Source of the DNA: Pelomonas sp039929605
Lineage (GTDB): Bacteria; Pseudomonadota; Gammaproteobacteria; Burkholderiales; Burkholderiaceae_C
DNA: 64,000 bases
Reading direction: 5' to 3'
NCBI RefSeq assembly: GCF_039929605.1
Contig: NZ_JBDSQX010000172.1
Coordinates: 14,086 to 78,085, forward strand
The position numbers and the translations under genes are program-made. The notes beneath the pieces are model-generated. The model did no database searches. It was not told the origin of the DNA and was given only the letters and a program-made list of their open reading frames with translations. The first letter of the stretch is position 1; every line of letters begins with the position of its first letter. Shown piece after piece: positions 1 through 8,079 of this stretch.

Positions 1-321
1 CGGCACCAGCATGGCGCCGCGCTGGGCAGTGACCAGGTCCCACTCGTAGACGTTGCGCGTGGCCTTGTCGACGGCGTAGTGGCCGAGCAAATGGCTGGCG
101 TCGGCCGGCTCCTTGGGGCCGTCGAAGCGCAGCGTGAAAACGAAATCGGCCTCGGTGGCGTGGCGCTTGCAGCGGTAGTTGCCGCGTTTGTTGGGGCCGG
201 CCAGGTGCAGGGCGCGGGCGGTGCCGATGAGCTTGAGGCAAGCCTGGCGTTCGGTCAGCCCGGCGGCGTGTGCAGGGCCGGCGAGCAGCGCGGCCAAGAC
301 GACAAGCGCCGCAGCCCTCAT
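1..321 (-). CDS. Exported protein of unknown function (partial, runs off the left edge)
   Basis: The frame opens at an ATG that shares one base with the spoVR stop (TGATG), so it is translationally coupled as the last visible gene of the prkA-yeaH-spoVR operon. The 107 visible residues start with a Sec signal peptide (charged MR, then a hydrophobic stretch ending AHA-A), so the product is probably periplasmic. The mature part has two cysteines (in ERQACLKL and YRCKRH) that could form a disulfide. I do not recognise the family. The C-terminus lies beyond position 1. Identity as a real gene rests on the signal peptide, the stop-start overlap and good coding character. Confidence 0.6.
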   Translation of the reverse strand, partial: MRAAALVVLAALLAGPAHAAGLTERQACLKLIGTARALHLAGPNKRGNYRCKRHATEADFVFTLRFDGPKEPADASHLLGHYAVDKATRNVYEWDLVTAQRGAMLVP

Positions 322-1922
322 CAGGTGTGCAGGGCCGGCACGTTCCAGCGGCGCGTCACGTCGCCGCGCTGGTTGACGCTTTCGAGCTGCACGGCAAAGC
401 CCCAGAGCCGGCCGACGTGCTTCAACACTTCCTGAGCGTTGTCATGCAGCGGGCGGTTGAGGTGCTGCACGTGGCGCAGCGTCAGCGACCGGTCGCCGCG
501 CAGGTTGACGTTCCAGACCTGGATGTTGGGCTCGCGGGTGGAGAGGTCGTACTGACGCGACAGGGCCTGGCGCACGTGGCGGTAGCCGCCTTCGTCGTGG
601 ATGGCGCTGATCTCGTACTCGTTCTTGGTCTCGTCGTCCAGGATGGAGAAGAGGCGGAAGTCGCGCATGATCTTCGGGCTCAGGTACTGGCCGATGAAGC
701 TCTCGTCCTTGAAGTTGCGCATCGCGTGGTCGAGCGTGGGCAGCCAGTCGCTGCCGGCGATGTCGGGGAACCAGTCGCGGTCTTCGGCCGTCGGGTTCTC
801 GCAGATGCGCCGGATGTCGGTGTACATCGCGAAGCCGAGCGCGTACGGGTTGAGGTTGGCGCCGGGCTGCTGGTAGATGACGTTGGTGTGGGACTTGAGC
901 CACTCGATCATCATGCCGTCTGACAGGTAGCCGTCGTCGTACATCTGGTTGAGCAGCCGGTGGTGCCAGAAGGTGGCCCAGCCTTCGTTCATGACCTGCG
1001 TTTGCCGCTGTGGGTAGAAGTACTGCGCGACCTTGCGCACGATGCGCACGATCTCGCGCTGCCAGGGATCGAGCAACGGCGCGTTCTTCTCGATGAAGTA
1101 CAGCAGGTTCTCCTGCGGCTCGTCGGGAAAGCGGCGGCTCTCGGCGGCTTCGTCGGGGCGGTCGGGCCGCTTGGGCAGCGTGCGCCAGAGGTCGTTGATC
1201 TGCGATTGCGCGTGCTGCTCACGGTCCTTCAGGCGCGCGCGTTCTTCGGCGAGTGACAGCTTGGCCGGGCGGCGGTAGCGGTCCACGCCGTGGTTCATCA
1301 GCGCGTGGCAGCTGTCCAGCAGCGTCTCGACGGCGTCCAGGCCGTGGCGCTCCTCGCACTCGGCGACGTAGTTCTTGGCGTAGACGAGGTAGTCGATGAT
1401 GGACGACGCATCCGTCCACATGCGGAAGAGGTAGTTGCCCTTGAAGAAAGAGTTATGCCCGTAGCAGGCGTGGGCGATGACGAGGGCCTGCATCGCCAGC
1501 GTGTTCTCCTCCATGAGGTAGGCGATGCAGGGGTCGGAGTTGATGACGATCTCATAGGCCAGGCCCATCTGGCCGCGCTTGTAGTTGCGCTCGGTGCTGA
1601 TGAACTCCTTGCCGTAGCTCCAGTGCCGGTAGTTCACCGGCATGCCCACGGAGGCGTAGGCGTCCATCATCTGCTCGGAGGTGATGACCTCGAGCTGGTT
1701 GGCATAGGTGTCCAGCCCGAAGCGCGCGGCCGTCTCCTTGATGACGGTGTGGTACTCCTCGATGAGGTCGAAGCTCCAGTCGTTGGGCGACGGCAGCGCG
1801 TGCTGGGGCCGGCGCTCCAGCGGGCGCATCCGGCGCAGCGGGTCGCATTGGCGGCGCTCGGGCGTGCCGCGCGGCGGCGTGGCGACGCGCTCCTGATGGC
1901 GGCGATCCTCTTTACTGCTCAT
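321..1922 (-). CDS. SpoVR family protein (YcgB-like)
   Basis: This 533-residue protein matches the SpoVR/YcgB family, usually about 500 residues, and its recognisable core begins near residue 43 (PSPNDWSFDLIEEY). The name comes from a Bacillus sporulation protein; in non-spore-forming Proteobacteria the gene accompanies prkA and yeaH and its biochemical role is not established. The first 40 residues are polar and arginine-rich and may be an extension or a start assigned too far upstream. The ATG overlaps the yeaH stop by four bases (ATGA), and the stop overlaps the next exported protein, so the gene is the third member of a tight operon. No membrane segments or signal peptide are visible. Confidence 0.9.
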   Translation of the reverse strand: MSSKEDRRHQERVATPPRGTPERRQCDPLRRMRPLERRPQHALPSPNDWSFDLIEEYHTVIKETAARFGLDTYANQLEVITSEQMMDAYASVGMPVNYRHWSYGKEFISTERNYKRGQMGLAYEIVINSDPCIAYLMEENTLAMQALVIAHACYGHNSFFKGNYLFRMWTDASSIIDYLVYAKNYVAECEERHGLDAVETLLDSCHALMNHGVDRYRRPAKLSLAEERARLKDREQHAQSQINDLWRTLPKRPDRPDEAAESRRFPDEPQENLLYFIEKNAPLLDPWQREIVRIVRKVAQYFYPQRQTQVMNEGWATFWHHRLLNQMYDDGYLSDGMMIEWLKSHTNVIYQQPGANLNPYALGFAMYTDIRRICENPTAEDRDWFPDIAGSDWLPTLDHAMRNFKDESFIGQYLSPKIMRDFRLFSILDDETKNEYEISAIHDEGGYRHVRQALSRQYDLSTREPNIQVWNVNLRGDRSLTLRHVQHLNRPLHDNAQEVLKHVGRLWGFAVQLESVNQRGDVTRRWNVPALHT

Positions 1923-3199
1923 GTGGGCGCCCCTTCCTTCTTGAACAACTCACGGAAGACGGGGTAGATCTGCGAGGCCTCGACGGCCTTGCGCATCGCG
2001 AAGTGGCGGGCGTCGTCGCTGAGCTTCTGGTACTCCTCCCAGAGGTTCTGCTCGGGCTCGGCGACCTGCACGTAGGCGAAGTAGCGGCATAGCGGCAGGA
2101 TCTTGTCGGCGAGCAACTCGCGGCACCTACCGCTGTCGTGGTGCCAGTTGTCGCCGTCGCTGGCCTGGGCGCCGTAGATGTTCCATTCGGTCGGCGAGTA
2201 GCGCTCCTTGATGATCTGCTCCATCAGTACAAGCGCGCTGGAGACGACGGTGCCGCCCGTTTCTGTCGCGTGGAAGAAGTTCTGCTCGTCGACCTCCTGC
2301 GCCTGCGTGTGGTGGCGGATGAAGACGACGTCGATCTTTTCGTAGTGCCGCGTGAGGAAGAGGTAGAGCAGGATGAAGAAGCGCTTGGCGAGGTCCTTGC
2401 GGCCTTCGTCCATGGAGCCGGACACGTCCATCAGGCAGAACATGACGGCGCGCGTCGTCGGCACCGGGATGCGGGTGCGGGCGCGAAAGCGCAGGTCGAT
2501 GGGGTCGAGGAAGGGGATGGCCTTGAGGCGCTCGCGCAGGTGCTGGATGCGCTCGCGGGTTTCGAGCAGCAGGCGTGGGGTTTCGGGGCGGTCTTCCTTC
2601 AACAGCTCTTGTTCTCGGGCTTCGAGCTCATGCAGCTCGCGGCGCTTGTCCATGCCCAGCGCAATGCGCCGGCCGAGCGCGCCGCGCATCGAGCGCACGA
2701 CGTGCAGGTTGGTGGGCGTGCCGTCGGACACATAGCCGGCGCGCTGGCTGCGCCACTCGGGCGTGTCGGCCAGCGTCGTGCGGGCGAGGTTGGGCAGGGC
2801 CAGGTCCTCGAAGAAGACCTGCATGAACTCTTCCTTGCTGAGGTGGAAGACGAAATCGTCCTCACCCTCGCCGGAATCGCTGGCCTGCCCACCACCGCCG
2901 CCACCGCCTTGCCCACCTTTCGGCTTGGCCACGCGGTCGCCCTTCACGTACTCGGTGTTGCCCGGTCGCACGACCTCACGCACACCGCCGTCGCCATGGC
3001 CGAAGACCGGCTCGGTGAGGTCCTTCTTCGGGATGTGAACGTCCTCGCCGCGCTCCATGTCGCGGATGCCGCGGCCGTCGACCGCGCGCTTCACCGCCTC
3101 GCGGATCTGCTCCTTGTGGCGGCGCAGGAAGCGCTCACGGTTGCCGATGGACTTGTTCTTGCCCGACAGCCTTCGATCAATGATCTGTTGAAGCGACAT
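1919..3199 (-). CDS. YeaH/YhbH family VWA-like protein (DUF444)
   Basis: This is a 426-residue DUF444 protein with a von Willebrand A-like domain; a MIDAS-type metal site DVSGSMDE is visible at about residues 258-265. A glycine-rich linker at about 95-104 separates the basic N-terminal region from the rest. In enteric bacteria the homologue is co-transcribed with the PrkA kinase and takes part in adaptation to nutrient limitation; its partner is thought to be the kinase or SpoVR. The gene starts 15 bases after prkA and its stop overlaps the spoVR start (ATGA). Length and order agree with the widespread prkA-yeaH-spoVR cassette. Confidence 0.93.
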   Translation of the reverse strand: MSLQQIIDRRLSGKNKSIGNRERFLRRHKEQIREAVKRAVDGRGIRDMERGEDVHIPKKDLTEPVFGHGDGGVREVVRPGNTEYVKGDRVAKPKGGQGGGGGGGQASDSGEGEDDFVFHLSKEEFMQVFFEDLALPNLARTTLADTPEWRSQRAGYVSDGTPTNLHVVRSMRGALGRRIALGMDKRRELHELEAREQELLKEDRPETPRLLLETRERIQHLRERLKAIPFLDPIDLRFRARTRIPVPTTRAVMFCLMDVSGSMDEGRKDLAKRFFILLYLFLTRHYEKIDVVFIRHHTQAQEVDEQNFFHATETGGTVVSSALVLMEQIIKERYSPTEWNIYGAQASDGDNWHHDSGRCRELLADKILPLCRYFAYVQVAEPEQNLWEEYQKLSDDARHFAMRKAVEASQIYPVFRELFKKEGAPT

Positions 3200-3214
3200 C
3201 GAGCGCCTGCTTTC

Positions 3215-5137
3215 TTAACTCGACTTCCTCACGCGTAAGTACCACTCGCACAACAGCCTCACTTGCTTGGCCGTGTAGCCCTTGTCCACCATGCGTTGCA
3301 CGAAGTTCTCGTGCTTCTTGGCGTCTTCGGCACTGGCCTTGGCGTTGAAGCTGATGACGGGCAGCAGCTCCTCGGTGTTGGAGAACATCTTCTTCTCGAT
3401 GACGGTGCGCAGCTTCTCGTAGCTCGTCCACAGCGGGTTCTTGCCCGCGTTGTTGGCACGCGCGCGCAGCACGAAGTTGACGATCTCGTTGCGGAAGTCC
3501 TTGGGGTTGGAAATGCCCGCAGGCTTCTCGATCTTCTCCAGCTCGCCGTTCAGCGACGCGCGGTCGAAAACCTCGCCGGTGTCGGTGTCGCGGTACTCCT
3601 GGTCCTGGATCCAGTAGTCCGCATACGTCACGTAGCGGTCGAAGATGTTCTGGCCGTATTCGGAATAACTCTCCAGATAAGCGGTCTGGATCTCCTTGCC
3701 GATGAACTCGGCGTAGCGCGGCGACAGCTGTTCTTTGATGAAGCCGACGAACTTTTCTTCCAGCTCCTTGGGGAACTGCTCGCGCTCGATCTGCTGCTCC
3801 AGTACATACATCAGGTGCACCGGGTTGGCGGCCACTTCCGCGGAGTCGAAGTTGAAGACCTTGGAGATGATCTTGTACGCAAAGCGCGTGCTGATGCCGC
3901 TCATGCCTTCGTCGACGCCGGCGTAATCGCGGTACTCCTGGAAGCTCTTGGCACGCGGGTCGGTGTCCTTCAGGTTCTCGCCGTCGTAGATCTGCATCTT
4001 GGAATACAGCGACGAGTTCTCGGGCTCCTTCAGCCGCGTCAGCACCGCGAACTGGCTCATCATCTTCAGCGTGCCCGGGGCGCATTTGGCCTCAGCCAGA
4101 GACGAGCCGCGAATGAGCTTTTCGTAGATCTTGGTCTCTTCGCTGACGCGCAAGCAGTAGGGCACCTTGACGATGTAGACGCGGTCGAGGAAGGCCTCGT
4201 TGTTCTTGTTGTTGCGGAAGGTCTTCCACTCGCTCTCGTTGCTGTGCGCCAGCACGATGCCGTCAAAGGGAATCGCGCCGAAGCCCTCCGTGCCCTTGTA
4301 GTTGCCTTCCTGCGTGGCGGTCAGCAGCGGGTGCAGCACCTTGATGGGTGCCTTGAACATTTCCACGAACTCCAGCAGGCCCTGGTTGGCCAGGCACAGG
4401 CCGCCGGAGTAGCTGTAGGCGTCGGGGTCGTCCTGCGCGTAGGTTTCGAGCTTGCGGATGTCGACCTTGCCGACCAGCGAGCTGATGTCCTGGTTGTTCT
4501 CGTCACCCGGCTCGGTCTTGGCCACGCCGAGTTGCTTGAGCACGCTGGGGTAGCGCTTCACCACCTTGAACTTGCGGATGTCACCGCCGAACTCGTCCAG
4601 GCGCTTGACCGCCCAGGGGCTGAGCACGCGGTTCAGGTAGCGGCGCGGGATGCCGTAGTCGCGCTCTAGCAGCGGGCCGTCTTCTGCGGTGTCGAACAGG
4701 CCGAGCGGGCTCTCGTTCACCGGCGAGCCGGCGAGCGCGTAGAAGGGCACATGCTCCATGAGCTGTTTGAGCCGCTCGGCGATGGAACTCTTGCCGCCGC
4801 CGACGGGGCCGAGCAGGTAGAGGATCTGCTTCTTTTCCTCCAGCCCCTGAGCCGCGTGCCTGAAATAGGACACCACCTGCTCGATGGCCTCTTCAAGCCC
4901 ATAGAACTCGGCAAAGGCCGGATAGATCTTGATGGTCTTGTTGGCGAACAGGCGCGACAGGCGTTGGTCGTTGCGCGTGTCGAGCATCTGCGGCTCGCCG
5001 ATGGCCTGCAGCATGCGCTCGGCTGCGGTGGCGTAGGCCAGGGGGTTGCTTTTGCACTCTGCGAGGTAGTCCTCAAGCGAGAGCTCCTCGACCTTGCTGC
5101 GCTCGTAGCGCTTTGCAAAATGGCTGATGACGTCCAT
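3215..5137 (-). CDS. prkA: PrkA family serine protein kinase (YeaG-like)
   Basis: The 640-residue product has an N-terminal AAA+ domain with a Walker A motif GPVGGGKS at about 110-117, and a C-terminal PrkA domain. The family is described as a Ser/Thr kinase or AAA protease-like regulator active in starvation and stress. The frame is open to 5191, but I chose the ATG at 5137 because AGGAG lies six bases upstream, the protein then begins MDVISHFAKRYE as homologues do, and the length (E. coli YeaG is 644) fits. It heads the operon with yeaH and spoVR. A strong hairpin lies 68-105 bases upstream in the probable mRNA leader. Confidence 0.95.
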   Translation of the reverse strand: MDVISHFAKRYERSKVEELSLEDYLAECKSNPLAYATAAERMLQAIGEPQMLDTRNDQRLSRLFANKTIKIYPAFAEFYGLEEAIEQVVSYFRHAAQGLEEKKQILYLLGPVGGGKSSIAERLKQLMEHVPFYALAGSPVNESPLGLFDTAEDGPLLERDYGIPRRYLNRVLSPWAVKRLDEFGGDIRKFKVVKRYPSVLKQLGVAKTEPGDENNQDISSLVGKVDIRKLETYAQDDPDAYSYSGGLCLANQGLLEFVEMFKAPIKVLHPLLTATQEGNYKGTEGFGAIPFDGIVLAHSNESEWKTFRNNKNNEAFLDRVYIVKVPYCLRVSEETKIYEKLIRGSSLAEAKCAPGTLKMMSQFAVLTRLKEPENSSLYSKMQIYDGENLKDTDPRAKSFQEYRDYAGVDEGMSGISTRFAYKIISKVFNFDSAEVAANPVHLMYVLEQQIEREQFPKELEEKFVGFIKEQLSPRYAEFIGKEIQTAYLESYSEYGQNIFDRYVTYADYWIQDQEYRDTDTGEVFDRASLNGELEKIEKPAGISNPKDFRNEIVNFVLRARANNAGKNPLWTSYEKLRTVIEKKMFSNTEELLPVISFNAKASAEDAKKHENFVQRMVDKGYTAKQVRLLCEWYLRVRKSS

Positions 5138-5589
5138 GTCGATCTCCTGCGGTTTGAACTCCACAGGGCCACAGGCACGATCCGTGCCCATGATCAGCTG
5201 GGGGGTTCTGATCGCGCCTCAACTGCAAGGCGTCATCAGAACTCTCCGCTCCGTTGGTCAACAGCTTGGCGCCGCTGGCCTTTAGTCGATCTCAAGAATA
5301 AGCCGCTATCTACCCAACAACACGGCTACCAACAATCCAGCCTCGTATTTCGTTGACAGGGTGCCGGGCCAGCATACGCCCGCCATTTAGGCAAGACCTG
5401 GCACTTCTCGGGCAAAACACACGAACATGGGGGCCTTGTGGCGCCCCTCAGACAAGGGTGAAGAAGTGTTGCTCAGACCGTGCCGAACAAGCCACGAGAC
5501 CACAACGGTCCGGCCCGATTCTGGCGTTGGATGCATCACCCTGGCCCGATGTCGGACGCTGCCGCAATACGCGGCGGCGGCGCCGGTCG
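5138..5589. other. Intergenic region between prkA and parB
   Basis: This 452-base stretch holds no convincing gene. It must contain the promoter of the prkA operon, read leftwards, and the transcript end of parB. I could not assign -35/-10 boxes with confidence. The only clear structure is the imperfect inverted repeat at 5205-5242. Confidence 0.5.
5205..5242 (-). repeat. Imperfect hairpin in the prkA leader
   Basis: Two 14-base arms (5205-5218 and 5229-5242) pair at 12 of 14 positions around a 10-base loop. In prkA mRNA sense the hairpin is followed by a run of cytosines, not uridines, and ends about 67 bases before the start codon. It is therefore not a typical terminator. It could be an mRNA stability or regulatory element, or an operator; only the pairing is directly seen. 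Confidence 0.4.
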
Positions 5590-6480
5590 CTACCGGGCGC
5601 GCAGCTTGTCGAGCAGGCCGGACAGGGCATCCAGCGAGTCGAAATGGATGGCCAGCTCGCCACTCTGGCCGCGCTTGCTGCGTTTTTTCACACGCACCTC
5701 GACGGTCGCGCCGAGGGCGTCGGCCAGTTCCTCTTCCAGCCGCAACACGTCGCGGCTCTTGTCGTTCTTCACGCGCAGCAGCGGCTGCTGGCGCGCGGCG
5801 CCTTGCTGCTTGGCGACGAGCTTCTCGGCCTCGCGCACGCTGAGCTTCTTGGCGGCGATTTCGGTAGCCGTGGTGATCTGCGTGGCGCCGTCCAGCGGCA
5901 GCAGCGCGCGGGCGTGGCCCATGTCGAGGTCGCCGGCCATCAGCATGTTCTGCACCGGCGCCGAAAGGTTCAACAGGCGCAGCAGATTGCTGGCCGCGCT
6001 GCGTGAGCGGCCCACCGCCTGCGCGGCCTGCTCGTGCGTCAGGCCGAACTCGTCGGTCAGGCGCTTCAGGCCCTGGGCCTCTTCCAGCGGGTTGAGGTCT
6101 TCGCGCTGGATGTTCTCGATCAGCGCCATCGCGGCGGCCGATTCGTCGGGCACCGCCTTCACCAGCACCGGCACCTCGCGCAGGCCGGCAAGCTTTGCGG
6201 CACGGAAGCGGCGTTCGCCGGCAATGATCTCGTAGCTCACCCCGCCGTTCGGTGTGATGGGGCGAACAAGGATGGGCTGCATGATGCCCTGCGCCTTGAT
6301 CGACTCGGCCAGCTCGTACAGCGAGCCCTCGTCCATGCGGGTGCGTGGCTGGTATTTGCCGGCCTGCAGCTGTTCGAGCTTCAGGACGGTGGGCAAGTCG
6401 GTGGCGGGCGCCTCGCTGACCTTGGGGCCGAGCAACGCTTCGAGGCCGAGGCCGAGGCCTTTGGGTTTCTTGGTGACCAT
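5590..6480 (-). CDS. parB: Chromosome partitioning protein ParB
   Basis: This 296-residue ParB/Spo0J protein starts at the ATG at 6480; the longer open frame upstream overlaps the hydrolase gene. The N-terminal CTPase domain carries the arginine patch GERRFRA at 88-94, followed by a helix-turn-helix region (LTHEQAAQAVGRSRSAASN) that reads parS, and a C-terminal dimerisation domain. ParB loads on parS and slides as a CTP clamp, and ParA moves the complex. It lies 14 bases downstream of the RBBP9-like hydrolase. parA, normally just upstream, is about 30 kb away at 36072-36845, and the only good parS sites found are beyond parA. Confidence 0.95.
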   Translation of the reverse strand: MVTKKPKGLGLGLEALLGPKVSEAPATDLPTVLKLEQLQAGKYQPRTRMDEGSLYELAESIKAQGIMQPILVRPITPNGGVSYEIIAGERRFRAAKLAGLREVPVLVKAVPDESAAAMALIENIQREDLNPLEEAQGLKRLTDEFGLTHEQAAQAVGRSRSAASNLLRLLNLSAPVQNMLMAGDLDMGHARALLPLDGATQITTATEIAAKKLSVREAEKLVAKQQGAARQQPLLRVKNDKSRDVLRLEEELADALGATVEVRVKKRSKRGQSGELAIHFDSLDALSGLLDKLRAR

Positions 6481-6494
6481 CGAGGGATTCTCGT

Positions 6495-7025
6495 TCAGAG
6501 ACTCATCAGCAACGCCCGCCCCTCGGGCCAGTCGCCCAGGCCGGATTCGGCATTCAGATGACCCCGTGGTCCGGCGATGACCACGCTGCTGCCCCAGTCG
6601 GCCGCCAACTGCGTGCTGCGCTCCGGCGCGCAGAACGGGTCGTCGCTGCTGATGACGGCAATGCTCGCGAAGGGCAAGCGCGGGCGGCGGATGGGGCGCC
6701 AGTTGTGCAGCTGGGGCGGCATGTCCTCGCGCTCGGTGTCGGGCGGGGCCACGAGCAGGGCGCCTGCCACGCGGGCCGTGTGCTGCGAATGCTCGGCCCA
6801 GGCGGCCACCAACTGGCAGCCCAGGGAATGCGCCGCCAGCAGCGCGGGCTCGTTGCTTTCCAGCAGCACCTCGTCCAGCCGCGCCATCCAGTCGCCGCGC
6901 CGGGGCCAGTCCCAGTCGTGCTGTTCCACGCGCTGGTCGCCATGCAGCGCCTCCCAGCGGCTTTGCCAATGGTCGGGGCCGGAGTTCTGCCAGCCGGGGA
7001 GAAGCAGTACGCGCGGTGTCTTCAT
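6495..7025 (-). CDS. RBBP9/YdeN family alpha/beta hydrolase
   Basis: The 176-residue protein has the start typical of RBBP9-type serine hydrolases (VLLLPGWQNSGPDHW), a nucleophile elbow AHSLGC near residue 67, an aspartate in SSDDPFC and a late histidine in RGHLN that complete the triad. The physiological substrate is unknown. In many Burkholderiales this gene sits between parA and parB. Here it kept its place directly before parB (14-base gap) but has lost parA as upstream neighbour. It is cytoplasmic, with no signal peptide. Confidence 0.85.
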   Translation of the reverse strand: MKTPRVLLLPGWQNSGPDHWQSRWEALHGDQRVEQHDWDWPRRGDWMARLDEVLLESNEPALLAAHSLGCQLVAAWAEHSQHTARVAGALLVAPPDTEREDMPPQLHNWRPIRRPRLPFASIAVISSDDPFCAPERSTQLAADWGSSVVIAGPRGHLNAESGLGDWPEGRALLMSL

Positions 7026-7070
7026 CGTTTTCCCTTATCCTGTGCGGCCGAATTTTGCTTGGAGCTGGGC

Positions 7071-8009
7071 ATGACTTATCGCGTGTTTGTTGACGGCCAG
7101 GAAGGCACGACGGGCTTGCGCATTCACGAGTACCTCGCCGCGCGTGCGGACATCGAGGTGCTGAAGATTGACGCCGACAAGCGCAAGGACCCGGCCGAGC
7201 GCGCGCTGCTGCTCAACGCGGCGGACGTGGCCTTCCTCTGCCTGCCCGATGTGGCCTCGCGCGAGGCGGCCTTCATGGTCAACAACAGCCGCACCTGCCT
7301 CATCGACGCCAGCACGGCCCACCGCACGGCGCCGGGCTGGGCCTTCGGCCTGCCGGAGCTGGCCCGGGGCCAGCGCGGCGCCATTCAGGCCAGCAAGCGC
7401 ATTTCCAACCCGGGCTGCCATGCCAGCGCCTTCATCCTTGCCGTGCGCCCGCTGGTGGACGCCGGCCTGCTGCCGCGCGATGCGGCGGTGAGCGCCACGT
7501 CCATCACCGGCTACTCGGGCGGCGGCAAGTCCATGATTGCCGAGTACGAACAGCAGCCGTTGCCCGCCCACCTGCAGGCGCCGCGCCCCTACGCGCTGGG
7601 CCTCAAGCACAAGCATCTGCCCGAGATGGCCGCCCACACCGGCCTGGCGACGCCGCCGGTCTTCATGCCCATCGTCGGCAGCTTCTACAAGGGCCTGGCC
7701 GTCAGCGTGCCGCTGCACCTGAGCCAGCTCAAGGCGGGCACGACGCCGGAGCAGGTGCAGGCCGCGCTGGCCGCGCATTACGAGGGCGAGCGCTTCATCA
7801 GCGTCAAGCCGCTGCGCGAGGGGGAGGCCGGCGCCTTCGACGGGCAGGCCTGCAACGACACCAACCGCGTCGACATCTTCGTGTTCGCGTCGGACACGCA
7901 GGTGCTGCTGCTTGCCCGCCTGGACAACCTCGGCAAGGGCGCCAGCGGCGCGGCCGTGCAGTCGATGAACGTGCACCTGGGCCTGGACGAAAGCCTCGGT
8001 CTCGTGTGA
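7071..8009 (+). CDS. argC: N-acetyl-gamma-glutamyl-phosphate reductase, short type
   Basis: This 312-residue enzyme makes N-acetylglutamate semialdehyde from the acyl phosphate in arginine biosynthesis, using NADPH. Its length and start (YRVFVDGQEGTTGLRI) place it in the short AGPR type 2 group. The catalytic cysteine is in SNPGCHA. The ATG at 7071 is preceded by GGAG six bases upstream. It is divergent from the parB-hydrolase pair, with 45 bases between the start codons. No other arginine genes are near. Because short and long argC types can coexist in Burkholderiales, a second copy elsewhere is possible. Confidence 0.92.
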   Translation: MTYRVFVDGQEGTTGLRIHEYLAARADIEVLKIDADKRKDPAERALLLNAADVAFLCLPDVASREAAFMVNNSRTCLIDASTAHRTAPGWAFGLPELARGQRGAIQASKRISNPGCHASAFILAVRPLVDAGLLPRDAAVSATSITGYSGGGKSMIAEYEQQPLPAHLQAPRPYALGLKHKHLPEMAAHTGLATPPVFMPIVGSFYKGLAVSVPLHLSQLKAGTTPEQVQAALAAHYEGERFISVKPLREGEAGAFDGQACNDTNRVDIFVFASDTQVLLLARLDNLGKGASGAAVQSMNVHLGLDESLGLV

Positions 8010-8079
8010 GGTGAAACGTGGCGTTGCGCAGGAGCGCAGCGTCGCGATACTCCGCCGGTCTTGACGACAGGAGGAGCCC

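Noticed and set aside
5399..5414. Sigma-54-like TGGCAC and GG-N10-GC spacing
   Set aside because: It points rightwards, where no plus-strand gene follows, and the -12 element is GGGC rather than TTGC.
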